A stretch of 64,000 nt of DNA from Bacteroidia bacterium (GTDB lineage Bacteria > Bacteroidota > Bacteroidia > Bacteroidales > UBA932), in assembly GCA_009929175.1 (NCBI GenBank), contig SABC01000005.1:1-64000 (forward strand), read 5' to 3'. The position numbers and the translations under genes are program-made. The notes beneath the pieces are model-generated. The model made no database searches, was not told where the DNA came from, and saw nothing but the letters and a program-made list of their open reading frames with translations. Positions 1-8,472 of this stretch are shown here, piece after piece; the first letter of the stretch is position 1; each line of letters starts with the position of its first letter.

Positions 1-105
1 GTTTGCATACAGATCATTCTCCCCGTCAATCAAGGCATGTATCTGAGGTATAAGTGAATCATATACCTGGGACTTGCTGCCTTTGGGTATTTCCAGTTTT
101 TCCAT
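1..105 (-). CDS. GAF domain protein, probable free methionine-(R)-sulfoxide reductase (5' end only)
   Basis: Only the first 35 codons lie inside the window; the gene runs off the left edge. The start MEKLEIPKGSK followed by an IPQIHALIDGENDLYAN-type stretch resembles the N-terminus of the small Bacteroidetes GAF proteins related to free methionine-(R)-sulfoxide reductase, where this helix precedes the GAF fold. The catalytic cysteines are outside the window, so the enzymatic call is inference from N-terminal similarity. It follows rlmI on the same strand after 41 bp with no visible terminator, so it is probably the last gene, or near the last, of the purM transcript. Confidence 0.6.
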   Translation of the reverse strand, partial: MEKLEIPKGSKSQVYDSLIPQIHALIDGENDLYAN

Positions 106-146
106 TTCTGTTATCTTTTAAGTAAAAAATTAAAGATAGTAAAAAA

Positions 147-1346
147 TCAATCCACCAGAAGAGCCAGCCCCTTCAGATACTCCCCTTCGGGGTGGAATAT
201 GTTTACAGGATGGTCGGATGGCTGACTTAGACGACCTACTATCCTGACTTTTCGGCGGCTCAGGGCTGCAGCCGAGAAAACAGCCTCAGCAAAAGAGATT
301 TTGTCCACAATTTGCGAGCAACTGAATGTAAAGATAAGCCCACCAGGAGCTATCTTACTGATTGCATTGAAATTTAGCCTTTGATAGGCTCTGAGTGCAT
401 TTTTGAGTGCATCCCTGTGTTTAGCAAATGCCGGCGGGTCCACGATCATCAAATCATACCTTCCCTCCTTGCTATTCTTAAGAAAATCAATAGCATCAGT
501 ACAATAGGAGTTGTGGGCAAAACCACCCTCACCGGAGTAGTTTGCTTTTATATTCAAATCCGTCATCTCTATGGCTTTTGACGAACTGTCCACCGAATGA
601 ACAAGGGAAGCCCCTCCCGCCATTGCATAAACCGAAAAACCACCAGTATAACAAAACAAATTCAAAACCCTCTTTCCATTTGAACAACTCTTTACCAAAG
701 CCCTGTTATCCCTCTGGTCCAGGAAAAAACCTGTCTTTTGACCCTCCTCCCAGTCGACACGGAATTTGAGTCCGTTTTCCAGTATAAAGCTTTGGTCAGC
801 GGCAAATCCACCCTTCTTATACAGATACCCTTCGGTCAAATCAATACCGGCCTTGAAAGGTGCAGTTGATGAACTTTTATCATAGACAGCCAGTAACATG
901 TTCCCTAAAACCCTTCTCAGGGCAGAGACAATTTTATCCCTTTCCCTGAGCATACCTGCAGAGTGGGCCTGCAAAACAACTACACCATTGTAGTAGTCCA
1001 GCACAAGACCAGGAAGCATATCCCCCTCACCATGTACAAGTCTGTATGCATTTGTATTGCTACCTGTTATCAATCCGGTTTTTTGACGAGCATCGAAGGC
1101 TTCCGCTATCCGTTGTTCCCAAAACCCGGGCTCCAGGGGAGAGTTGTCAAAAGCCAGTATCCTGACAGTGATTGACCCTACCTGGTAGTGGCCGCAACCC
1201 ATCAATTCCCTGTCACTCGAATAGACAGTGACAATATCACCTTCGGCTGGGTTTCCTTCGGTTTTTGCAACTGCTCCCGAAAATATCCAGGGATGGAACC
1301 GCAGGAGGGAAGATTCCCGGCCCTTTTTCAAAAATATTGAAGGCAT
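147..1346 (-). CDS. rlmI: 23S rRNA (cytosine-C5) methyltransferase, RlmI family
   Basis: SAM-dependent methyltransferase of the RlmI/YccW family, which in E. coli makes m5C1962 in 23S rRNA. The 399-residue protein has an N-terminal PUA-like RNA-binding region (residues about 1-80), a Rossmann core with VLNLFCYTGGFSVYA as SAM motif, and the DPPAFAK and FTFSCS motifs carrying the catalytic cysteine region. The ORF-track start at 1403 adds 19 residues that lie inside the upstream exonuclease gene. The ATG at 1346 gives MPSIFLKKGRE, the normal family start, and overlaps the upstream stop codon by one base (TAATG), which implies translational coupling. It sits in the purM-to-GAF minus-strand operon. 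Confidence 0.92.
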   Translation of the reverse strand: MPSIFLKKGRESSLLRFHPWIFSGAVAKTEGNPAEGDIVTVYSSDRELMGCGHYQVGSITVRILAFDNSPLEPGFWEQRIAEAFDARQKTGLITGSNTNAYRLVHGEGDMLPGLVLDYYNGVVVLQAHSAGMLRERDKIVSALRRVLGNMLLAVYDKSSSTAPFKAGIDLTEGYLYKKGGFAADQSFILENGLKFRVDWEEGQKTGFFLDQRDNRALVKSCSNGKRVLNLFCYTGGFSVYAMAGGASLVHSVDSSSKAIEMTDLNIKANYSGEGGFAHNSYCTDAIDFLKNSKEGRYDLMIVDPPAFAKHRDALKNALRAYQRLNFNAISKIAPGGLIFTFSCSQIVDKISFAEAVFSAAALSRRKVRIVGRLSQPSDHPVNIFHPEGEYLKGLALLVD

Positions 1347-1948
1347 TATAAGTTCTTTTTTGACTTGGGTGTACTGAGCAATTTGAGGTACATCTTTTGG
1401 CATATCCAGGCATCTATAGCTGCATAGTTCAATTGTGCGTTAGAGAGGTCCGATGATTCCCAGTTGGAAAGCTGTTGGGATTTGGATACCCTGACTCCTA
1501 TGATGATGGCAGCCATTTTCCTGACACTTTTTTCCAATACCCCCCAATTGGCAGCAATTGATTGCAGGTCAACAAAAGCTTTGGGCGTAAATTTGGAAAT
1601 CCTCTGCAAACCTTTGATATCGTCGTTAACCGCGGCACCCACTTTTATCACTTTCGAAGATGAAAGTATTGCAGCCAGTTCCATTGGCAAACCCAGTGCA
1701 TGGAGGCGGAATATAAATGCTTTGTCCCTGCCCGACAGCTGCAGTAAAGCTACGCTGTTCCGCTTGGTGTTTGCTGTAAAGGAGGGTTTTGTCTCAGTAT
1801 CAAATCCAATGATTTTTTGCTTACCCAAATATTCGATTGCCATCTGGTAGGTTTCGTTTTGCCCTTCTACCAAAAAAATCTCTCCATCGAATTCTGCCAC
1901 GGGCAGTTTTTCCAACTCTTCGGGTGTAATGGTCTCTTTATAATTCAT
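1346..1948 (-). CDS. 3'-5' exonuclease, DEDDy (RNase D-like) family
   Basis: A stand-alone 200-residue DnaQ-fold 3'-5' exonuclease. The metal-ligand pattern of the DEDDy class is visible: FDTE (Exo I, about residue 49), VNDD (Exo II, about 107) and YAAIDAW (Exo III, about 175), where the Tyr and the following Asp define the y subtype. There is no HRDC domain, so it is not full-length RNase D; it is closer to the short exonucleases common in Bacteroidetes. Substrate (RNA or DNA) cannot be told from sequence. It is coupled by a TAATG overlap to rlmI, suggesting a role in RNA metabolism, but that is inference. It follows the racemase-like gene by 3 bp. Confidence 0.85.
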   Translation of the reverse strand: MNYKETITPEELEKLPVAEFDGEIFLVEGQNETYQMAIEYLGKQKIIGFDTETKPSFTANTKRNSVALLQLSGRDKAFIFRLHALGLPMELAAILSSSKVIKVGAAVNDDIKGLQRISKFTPKAFVDLQSIAANWGVLEKSVRKMAAIIIGVRVSKSQQLSNWESSDLSNAQLNYAAIDAWICQKMYLKLLSTPKSKKNL

Positions 1949-1951
1949 TAT

Positions 1952-3409
1952 TTAATTTAAATTCTTCTCAATAAGGGAATATGATAACGGTAACCGCACC
2001 ATTATCCTTGTAAGGTTTTCGCGGTTTATGTTCTCCTTGGAAAATGGAACCACAGTGACTGCCGATTTTTCTGAACCGGTATCCCTCCCGTATTTGAAAT
2101 TGAAAAGCAGGTTTCCGGCACCATCAGTAACACTGTCAGGCAGCTCTTTGCTGGGGACCGAAATAAAGGCATTCAATTTGCCCTTGTCATTACTCCTTTT
2201 TAATAAATCAGCCTCCTTGAGTGCTAAATAGGTCTCTTTTGCCGTATTCACAGCAGGATCAACAAACTTCATATTATCATCGATCAAGCCGGCAAATACT
2301 TTGGTGCCTTGAACCTCATACCGGCGTAGTTCCTCGGTTACCTTGACCAAAGTATCCAGCAGGTAAGGGTAATGTGTGCAACCAAGTATAACACCCTTCA
2401 TCCTGATACCCGGGTTGCTTTCCCTATGCTTTTGCATCATGGTGACCATGTGGAAACGAGCATAGTTGCCGGCAGAATTCAATTGCATGTCAATAATTTC
2501 CCCGTTGGTTCCGGTTTTGATCAAAAGGCCGCTCCGGTCAAAATTGTACATAGGCAACAAATCAGGCTTGATACCCAGGGAGTCCCCCCATTTTGGACCG
2601 CGGTAATTGTCTCGGACCGAAGTTGCCGAAACAGAAATGTAGTCGGGCTCGGAATCCACCGCCTCTGCAAATCCCAAACCACCTTGGGCAACAACCCTGA
2701 GGTCTCCGTCATATCCGTTTGCAGCAGCATGCGAAACTATACTGTTTTGGTACCCTTTGGACGAAATTGTCCCTACGGTGGCCAGAACTCCGATTGCAAA
2801 GCTTTTCTCTGCCGTGTTTATGGATTCAAAAACACCCTCTACACCGGCATTGATAACACCGATAGTCCTGATGCCGGTACCGCTGTATTCCAAAAGAGCC
2901 TTCACATCGTCAAGACCGTATGCTGTTGCCGTATTACAGGCAATCACAACTATCTTTGTGCGGTTTGGCTCGGTAGTAAGGAAAAGGGCATCCTTTATTA
3001 TCAGCTCTTTCAGATAATCCTCCTTTTGTTGGGAAGAGTATACCCCGTAAGGCATGTTGGCCTGGTCTGCAAGATATATAAAATCCTCTGCTCCAAAATC
3101 GGGTATACCGTCACTCTTTTGCTCTCCTGTCTTGTTGTCAAACATATCCATGGCAAGGAATTGCTCCAGTACTGTTAGCCCGCCGGTTCCGGAATCAAAC
3201 ATCCCTACCGGCAACTCCCGTCTGTTGGATGGGTAACCGGCATAATCTGCATAGTAGACCGAAGAGTTGTCGTCAAGAGCTTTGGATACAATCCAAGGTA
3301 AACCCTCCTCCCTTGTGGCCTGCCCCTGTTTGCAGGAGAAGGCACCAAAAAGCGACGCTGCCACAAACAGCGCAGCGAAGCCTTTCTTGATGATTTGATC
3401 AGTTTTCAT
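1952..3409 (-). CDS. MurI-like glutamate/aspartate racemase with lipoprotein signal
   Basis: The mature part carries the full PLP-independent Asp/Glu racemase signature: FDSGTGGLTVLE near residue 72, YLADQANMPYG, IACNTATA with the first catalytic Cys, GVLATVGTISS, and LGCTHYPYL with the second catalytic Cys and His. Unlike cytoplasmic MurI (about 260-280 residues), it is 485 residues long and begins with MKTDQ, a basic stretch and a hydrophobic segment ending LFGAFSC, a lipoprotein-type signal. Acidic residues do not follow the Cys, so a periplasm-facing location is likelier than the surface. The track start at 3424 is a TTG; the ATG at 3409 overlaps the purM stop by 11 bp. Inserts lie between the two Cys motifs and at the C-terminus. 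Racemase activity and export are inferred; the substrate is unknown. Confidence 0.75.
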   Translation of the reverse strand: MKTDQIIKKGFAALFVAASLFGAFSCKQGQATREEGLPWIVSKALDDNSSVYYADYAGYPSNRRELPVGMFDSGTGGLTVLEQFLAMDMFDNKTGEQKSDGIPDFGAEDFIYLADQANMPYGVYSSQQKEDYLKELIIKDALFLTTEPNRTKIVVIACNTATAYGLDDVKALLEYSGTGIRTIGVINAGVEGVFESINTAEKSFAIGVLATVGTISSKGYQNSIVSHAAANGYDGDLRVVAQGGLGFAEAVDSEPDYISVSATSVRDNYRGPKWGDSLGIKPDLLPMYNFDRSGLLIKTGTNGEIIDMQLNSAGNYARFHMVTMMQKHRESNPGIRMKGVILGCTHYPYLLDTLVKVTEELRRYEVQGTKVFAGLIDDNMKFVDPAVNTAKETYLALKEADLLKRSNDKGKLNAFISVPSKELPDSVTDGAGNLLFNFKYGRDTGSEKSAVTVVPFSKENINRENLTRIMVRLPLSYSLIEKNLN

Positions 3410-4586
3410 AGTTAAATTCTCCAAATTCAGTTTTAAGGATCACTTTTTTGCCATTGTAAGGTTCAACTTTGCCTATTATTTTGGCCTCCACACCAAATTT
3501 CTCAGATATTGCGATGATTTTGGAAGCAACTCCGGCAGTGGTGTAAAGCTCCATCCTGTGGCCCATGTTAAATACCTTGTACATCTCTTGCCAACTGGTA
3601 CCCGACTCCTTTTGCAGATGGCGGAACAGTGGAGGTACCGGGAAAAGGTTCTCTTTTACTACACAGAGATCATCAATGAAGTTAAGTACTTTGGTCTGTC
3701 CACCACCCGAGCAGTGCACCATTCCGTGAATATCTGTTCTGTATTTGTCGAGGATTACCTTGATAACCGGTGCATAAGTACGTGTGGGCGAAAGCAGCAA
3801 CTTACCAAAAGTCATACCGGTGAGGGAATCTGTCTCATCCAGTCTGCGGCTGCCGGTATAGGCAAGCTCTTTTGGAACAAGGTCGCAATAACTTTCAGGA
3901 TATTTGACTCCGACATAAGAATCAAACAGGTCATGTCTTGCAGAGGTCAAACCATTGCTTCCGGTTCCTCCGTTGTATTCATCTTCGTAAACAGCCTTGC
4001 CGTATGAAGAGAGGCCAACAACCACGTCGCCTTCACAAATGCGGGAGTTGTCAATGACCTCCGAACGTTTGATCCTGGCACAAACAGTACTGTCCACAAT
4101 GATTGTCTGTACCAAATCCCCAACATCGGCAGTCTCCCCGCCGGTAAGGATTATGTTCACGCCGTATCCTGCCATCCTGGAGGCAAAATTTTCGGACCCC
4201 TCAATTATTGCAGAGATAACCTCCCCTGGAACCCTTTGTTTGCTACGGCCAATGGTAGAGGACAACAGGATGTTTCCCGTAACCCCGACGCAAAGCAGGT
4301 CGTCGGTGTTCATTACAATGGCATCCTGTGCAATGCCGCCCCAAACACTCATATCTCCGGTCTCTTTCCAGTAGACGTATGCAAGTGAAGATTTGGTCCC
4401 GGCACCATCTGCATGCATAACAATGCAATAATCGGGATCATTGGAAAGAAGGTCAGGCACAATCTTGCAAAAAGCACCCGGAAACAACCCCTTGTCAATG
4501 TTTTTAATTGCATTGTGCACATCTTCCTTGGACGAGGAGACTCCTCTCATTGCATATTTTGCAGCATCCTTATTCTTTTCGGTCAT
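3399..4586 (-). CDS. purM: Phosphoribosylformylglycinamidine cyclo-ligase (AIR synthase)
   Basis: PurM converts FGAM plus ATP to AIR, the fifth step of purine synthesis, in the cytoplasm. The 395-residue protein is of the longer Bacteroidetes type, beginning RGVSSSKEDVHNAIKNIDKG, with HADGAGTKSSLAYVY, TGGETADVGD and MVHCSGGGQTKVL matching the PurM ATP- and substrate-binding regions. The track start at 4589 is a GTG; the immediately following ATG at 4586 is chosen. A -7 box (TATTTTTG, minus strand) lies about 23 bp upstream, making this the first gene of the operon purM-racemase-exonuclease-rlmI-GAF. purD is also in the window, but in a different transcript. Confidence 0.93.
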   Translation of the reverse strand: MTEKNKDAAKYAMRGVSSSKEDVHNAIKNIDKGLFPGAFCKIVPDLLSNDPDYCIVMHADGAGTKSSLAYVYWKETGDMSVWGGIAQDAIVMNTDDLLCVGVTGNILLSSTIGRSKQRVPGEVISAIIEGSENFASRMAGYGVNIILTGGETADVGDLVQTIIVDSTVCARIKRSEVIDNSRICEGDVVVGLSSYGKAVYEDEYNGGTGSNGLTSARHDLFDSYVGVKYPESYCDLVPKELAYTGSRRLDETDSLTGMTFGKLLLSPTRTYAPVIKVILDKYRTDIHGMVHCSGGGQTKVLNFIDDLCVVKENLFPVPPLFRHLQKESGTSWQEMYKVFNMGHRMELYTTAGVASKIIAISEKFGVEAKIIGKVEPYNGKKVILKTEFGEFNYEN

Positions 4587-4608
4587 CACATTTTTTTGTA
4601 AATAATTG

Positions 4609-4616
4609 CAAAAATA
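4609..4616 (-). promoter_or_regulatory. Promoter -7 box for purM operon
   Basis: The minus strand reads TATTTTTG, an exact match to the Bacteroidetes TAnnTTTG box, 23 bp upstream of the purM ATG. No TTTG is found at the expected 19 bp spacing, so only the -7 half is supported. Confidence 0.55.
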
Positions 4617-4622
4617 ACAAGA

Positions 4623-6809
4623 TTATCTCCAAAAGAGCAATTCCCTGTATTTTGGCAATGGCCAAAGCTCATCATCCACTACCATTTCGAGTTTGTCTAC
4701 GGTAGTGCGGATCTTTGACATATAGGGCAGTACGTTGGCAGAATAGCTTGCAGCACGCTCCGGATATGAAGGAATTGAATTTGCAACTTTACGGGCTTGG
4801 ATAAGGGCATGGGCATCTTCCCGCAACGATTGAATATATCCCGAAATCTTCCTTATGCTGAGTATTTGCCTTTCGGACATGGTCCTGAACTCTGTTTCCC
4901 CAAAGATTTCCTTGATACCCAAGACATTTTGTATCAAGGAATTTTGGAACTTTATAGCGGTAGGAATAATATGGTTTATAGTCAAATCCCCCAAAACCCT
5001 TGCCTCTATTTGCAATTTCTTAATGAACAATTCGTTGAGCACCTCATACCTGGCTTCTAGTTCCCTTTCGCAAAGTACATCCATGCCGACCATCAGATTG
5101 CGGGTCTTTTTGTCCAGGAATACCTTGAAGGTTTCCGGAATATCCCCTATTCCTTTGAGCCCTCTCCGCTCTGCCTCTTTGTGCCACTCTTCGCTATAAC
5201 CGTTCCCTTCAAACAGTATATCTTTGGATTCCTTTATATATTGCCTTATTACCTTAAGTGCCGCTTCGTCCTTTGACAAACCACCCTCAATCTCCTTTTC
5301 GACCAGCTCCCTGAATCTTACAAGTTGCTGGGCTACAGCTGTATTCAACACAAACATAGAGGACGCAACGTTCACCGAAGATCCTACTGCACGAAATTCA
5401 AAGCGGTTACCGGTAAAGGCAAAAGGCGAAGTCCTGTTACGGTCGGTATTGTCGGGAAGAATTTCCGGAATCTTGTTTACTATATTGAGTTTTATCGCTT
5501 GGTTTTCCTTACTGTCCGGAGAAATAACAGTCTTCTCTATTGAGTTAAGAACATCCGTAAGTGTCTTGCCTACAAACACTGACATGATGGCAGGAGGGGC
5601 TTCGCTGCCACCCAGCCTGTAGAGGTTACCCAATGATGCAGTGCTTGCCATCAAAAGGTGGTGGTGTTCGTAAACAGCCCTGATTACCGATACAAAGAAA
5701 CTGAGGAATTTGATGTTTGTGCTCGGGGTTTTTCCTGGAGACAAAAGGTTTTCACCTCTGTTGGTTACCATAGACCAGTTACAATGTTTTCCCGAACCAT
5801 TAATACCGGCAAAAGGCTTTTCATGGAAAACAACCTTTAGTTTGTGTTTCTTGGCAATCTTTCTCATCAGGATCATCATCATAAGATTGTGATCTATTGA
5901 AAGGTTGGCCTCCTCAAAATAGGGAGCAAACTCAAATTGATTGGGAGCAACCTCGTTATGCCTGGTTTTTAACACAACACCCAATTTAAAGGCTTCGGTC
6001 TCAAAGTCCTTCATAAAGCACATAACCCTGGAAGGTATGGCACCAAAGTAATGGTCTTCCAGCTGCTGGTCTTTGGCTGCAGTATGGCCAATCAAGGTCC
6101 TGTTGCAAAGCATAAGGTCCGGCCTTGCCCTGTAGAGTGCCTCATCAACAACAAAATACTCCTGCTCAATACCAAGCATTACATTGACCCGTGAGGTTTT
6201 GTTATCAAATATCCTGGCCAAGTCAACAGCAGCTTTGTCCAATTGCTGCAATGATTTGAGATGGGGTGCTTTCATATCGAGCGACTCCCCGGTGTAAGCC
6301 ACAAAAACCGAAGGTATGCAAAGTGTATCGTCAATTATGAATGCCGGGGAAGTAGGATCCCATGCAGTATATCCCCTTGCCTCGAAAGTGTTCCTCAGCC
6401 CTCCGTTGGGAAAGCTGGAAGCGTCCGGCTCCTGTTGTACCAACGCTTCTCCCTTGAAATTTTCAAAAACACCTCCGTTTTTGGAAGGATCCACAAAAGC
6501 TTCGTGTTTTTCGGCTGTGGCATCTGTCAGCGGATGAAACCAGTGAGTATAATGAGTAGCTCCCCTTTCTATGGCCCATGCTTTCATTCCGGAAGCAATT
6601 TGGTTTGCAACCTTCCTGTCAATTTTAACACCCTCGTTTATTGCCATTTGGACTGCATCGAAAGCTTCAGATGAGAGATACCTTCTCATCTTTTCTACAT
6701 CGAAGACATTTTGCCCAAAATACTGCGAAACAGGCTGGTTTTCAAAGTAAAACCTCTCGGCCTTATGGCCCGAAAATTCATCTAATGCTCTTTTCCTGAA
6801 ACTACTCAT
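4623..6809 (-). CDS. glnN: Glutamine synthetase type III
   Basis: ATP-dependent glutamate-ammonia ligase of the GSIII (GlnN) class, used by Bacteroidetes for ammonium assimilation. The 728-residue length fits GSIII (about 700-730, versus about 450 for GSI). Visible family blocks are RGYTAWDPTSPAFI near the N-terminal third, GIEQEYFVVDE (metal-binding Glu), KTRHNEVAPNQFEFAP, NGSGKHCNWSM and NRTSPFAFTGNRFEFRAVGSS. The start MSSFRKRALDEF is typical. Its own -7 box (TACATTTG) lies 23 bp upstream, divergent from the dacB promoter. No GlnB or ammonium-transporter gene is adjacent. Confidence 0.96.
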   Translation of the reverse strand: MSSFRKRALDEFSGHKAERFYFENQPVSQYFGQNVFDVEKMRRYLSSEAFDAVQMAINEGVKIDRKVANQIASGMKAWAIERGATHYTHWFHPLTDATAEKHEAFVDPSKNGGVFENFKGEALVQQEPDASSFPNGGLRNTFEARGYTAWDPTSPAFIIDDTLCIPSVFVAYTGESLDMKAPHLKSLQQLDKAAVDLARIFDNKTSRVNVMLGIEQEYFVVDEALYRARPDLMLCNRTLIGHTAAKDQQLEDHYFGAIPSRVMCFMKDFETEAFKLGVVLKTRHNEVAPNQFEFAPYFEEANLSIDHNLMMMILMRKIAKKHKLKVVFHEKPFAGINGSGKHCNWSMVTNRGENLLSPGKTPSTNIKFLSFFVSVIRAVYEHHHLLMASTASLGNLYRLGGSEAPPAIMSVFVGKTLTDVLNSIEKTVISPDSKENQAIKLNIVNKIPEILPDNTDRNRTSPFAFTGNRFEFRAVGSSVNVASSMFVLNTAVAQQLVRFRELVEKEIEGGLSKDEAALKVIRQYIKESKDILFEGNGYSEEWHKEAERRGLKGIGDIPETFKVFLDKKTRNLMVGMDVLCERELEARYEVLNELFIKKLQIEARVLGDLTINHIIPTAIKFQNSLIQNVLGIKEIFGETEFRTMSERQILSIRKISGYIQSLREDAHALIQARKVANSIPSYPERAASYSANVLPYMSKIRTTVDKLEMVVDDELWPLPKYRELLFWR

Positions 6810-6831
6810 TGTATTAAATTTATTAACCGGG

Positions 6832-6839
6832 CAAATGTA
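6832..6839 (-). promoter_or_regulatory. Promoter -7 box for glnN
   Basis: The minus strand reads TACATTTG, matching TAnnTTTG, 23 bp before the glnN ATG. There is no clear TTTG at 19 bp. It is divergent from the dacB box about 33 bp away. Confidence 0.55.
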
Positions 6840-6871
6840 ATTATATTTTTAAAAAAAGAGATCTTTTTTAG

Positions 6872-6879
6872 TACTTTTG
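6872..6879 (+). promoter_or_regulatory. Promoter -7 box for dacB
   Basis: TACTTTTG matches TAnnTTTG and ends 24 bp before the dacB ATG at 6904. The ORF-track start TTG at 6877 falls inside this box, which argues against that start. Confidence 0.6.
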
Positions 6880-6903
6880 CCTAACGATCAAAAACAACTC
6901 AAA

Positions 6904-8364
6904 ATGAAACAGATTCTTACTTTCCTGATTTTTTTCACAACCCTTCTCTCTCCTCTGCATTTGTTTGCCCAAAACAACATCCAGAGGTATATCGAGAACC
7001 TTAAGAAAGACACTTTGTTTATCAACTCCGTTACAGGAATCATGGTAATGGACTCAAAGGGGAAGAGCATTGCATCCTGGAACCCAGACATGCCTCTCCT
7101 CACTGCTTCCACAATGAAGACTGTAACAACGGGGATTGCACTCAAGGTACTTGGTCCTGACTTCCGTTTCAAAACCAGGCTGGCCTATAACGGATTTATT
7201 GAAAACGGAGTCCTGTACGGCAACCTTTTTATAATAGGAGGTGGCGACCCTACCCTTGGCTCTGTTGACACCCTGGGTATTCCTGTCGACACCCTGTTCG
7301 GTCAATGGAAAGAGGCCCTTGAAAAAACCGGGATTAAGAGGATCAACGGTCATATCGTTGCAGATGATCGCTTTTTTGAGCATGAGATAGTTCCTACCAG
7401 CTGGTCTTGGAGCAATCTTGGGCCATCGTACGGGAGCGGCACAAGCGGATTGTCTTTTAACGAAAACCTGCAGTATTTCACATTTGTCCCAGGCATAAAC
7501 ATCGGTGATGCAGTGTTCATGAAGACTCACTACCCGCACATTCCCGGAATGAATTACAAGAACACCCTTCTTACCGGTGGCAACCGTACCGGGAACCGCA
7601 GCTCATATTACGTTTCGGACCTCTCTAAAGATGCACTTTTCCGGGGCAGTCTTGCAAGTGGCAGCGATTCCGTACTTATTACTGTTTCCAATAAGTTCCC
7701 GCATCTCAGTTGTGCTTTTGAATTCCGGGAATACCTGGAAAAAAGTGGCATCTATTCTAAAAAAGAAATTTTGGATGCCAAGGAGTTCAATGCCCCTGGC
7801 GAGTATGAACTCACAATAATTACAGAGACATTATCAGAACCCCTTCACAGGATAGTAAATGTTACAAACAGGATAAGCAATAATTTTTATGCAGAGACAT
7901 TGCTCAAGATGATAGGCAAGAAAATGACAGGAACCGGCTCATACGACTCGGCAAGGGTTGCTGTTGTGAGGGTTCTTGGCGAGATGGATGTCCCTGTAAG
8001 GGGTTTCACACAAAGTGATGGCAGCGGACTTTCAAGGATGAACCTGGTCTCCCCTCGTTTCTTTTGCCACTATTACGCTGCTCTGGAAAAGAGCGAGGTT
8101 TTCCCTTACTTCTTCAACAGTCTGCCTGTACCGGGAGGCCCTGGCACATTAAAGAGCGTTTTACAAAACCAGGACCAAAAGCGTAAGCAGAGGATTCATG
8201 CCAAAAGTGGTTCATTGGGAAATGTAAGGTGTTACGCAGGCTATGTCGTAAGAGCCAACGGAGAGCATCTCTATTTTGCAATCCTGGCCAATAATTACCC
8301 CGCACGAACAGCTCAGATGCAAGTTGGTATAGAGGGCTTTATGAACGAGCTGACAAAATATTGA
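6904..8364 (+). CDS. dacB: D-alanyl-D-alanine carboxypeptidase/endopeptidase (PBP4, peptidase S13)
   Basis: Periplasmic class C penicillin-binding protein that trims D-Ala or cuts peptidoglycan cross-links. After a signal peptide (MKQILTFLIFFTTLLSPLHLFAQ, cleavage after AQ) the three penicilloyl-serine motifs appear in order: STMK (SxxK, about residue 66), SNN (SxN, about 327) and KSG (KTG box, about 435). The long insert between SxxK and SxN is typical of the S13 family, and 486 residues is the usual length. The start is ATG 6904, not the TTG at 6877 inside the promoter. It is a single-gene transcript divergent from glnN. Confidence 0.93.
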   Translation: MKQILTFLIFFTTLLSPLHLFAQNNIQRYIENLKKDTLFINSVTGIMVMDSKGKSIASWNPDMPLLTASTMKTVTTGIALKVLGPDFRFKTRLAYNGFIENGVLYGNLFIIGGGDPTLGSVDTLGIPVDTLFGQWKEALEKTGIKRINGHIVADDRFFEHEIVPTSWSWSNLGPSYGSGTSGLSFNENLQYFTFVPGINIGDAVFMKTHYPHIPGMNYKNTLLTGGNRTGNRSSYYVSDLSKDALFRGSLASGSDSVLITVSNKFPHLSCAFEFREYLEKSGIYSKKEILDAKEFNAPGEYELTIITETLSEPLHRIVNVTNRISNNFYAETLLKMIGKKMTGTGSYDSARVAVVRVLGEMDVPVRGFTQSDGSGLSRMNLVSPRFFCHYYAALEKSEVFPYFFNSLPVPGGPGTLKSVLQNQDQKRKQRIHAKSGSLGNVRCYAGYVVRANGEHLYFAILANNYPARTAQMQVGIEGFMNELTKY

Positions 8365-8472
8365 TATCTAATTTTACAGTTTGACAAATTTACCCTAATT
8401 TAGTTCTTTATTTCAATTACAATCCTAAACCGATTAGTACGAAATCATAACTAAAATTAAAATATTTTCAAG

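Noticed and set aside
2372-3178. 268-residue plus-strand ORF opposite the racemase gene
   Set aside because: It lies entirely inside a clear minus-strand gene, has no promoter or recognisable domain, and has shadow-ORF composition.
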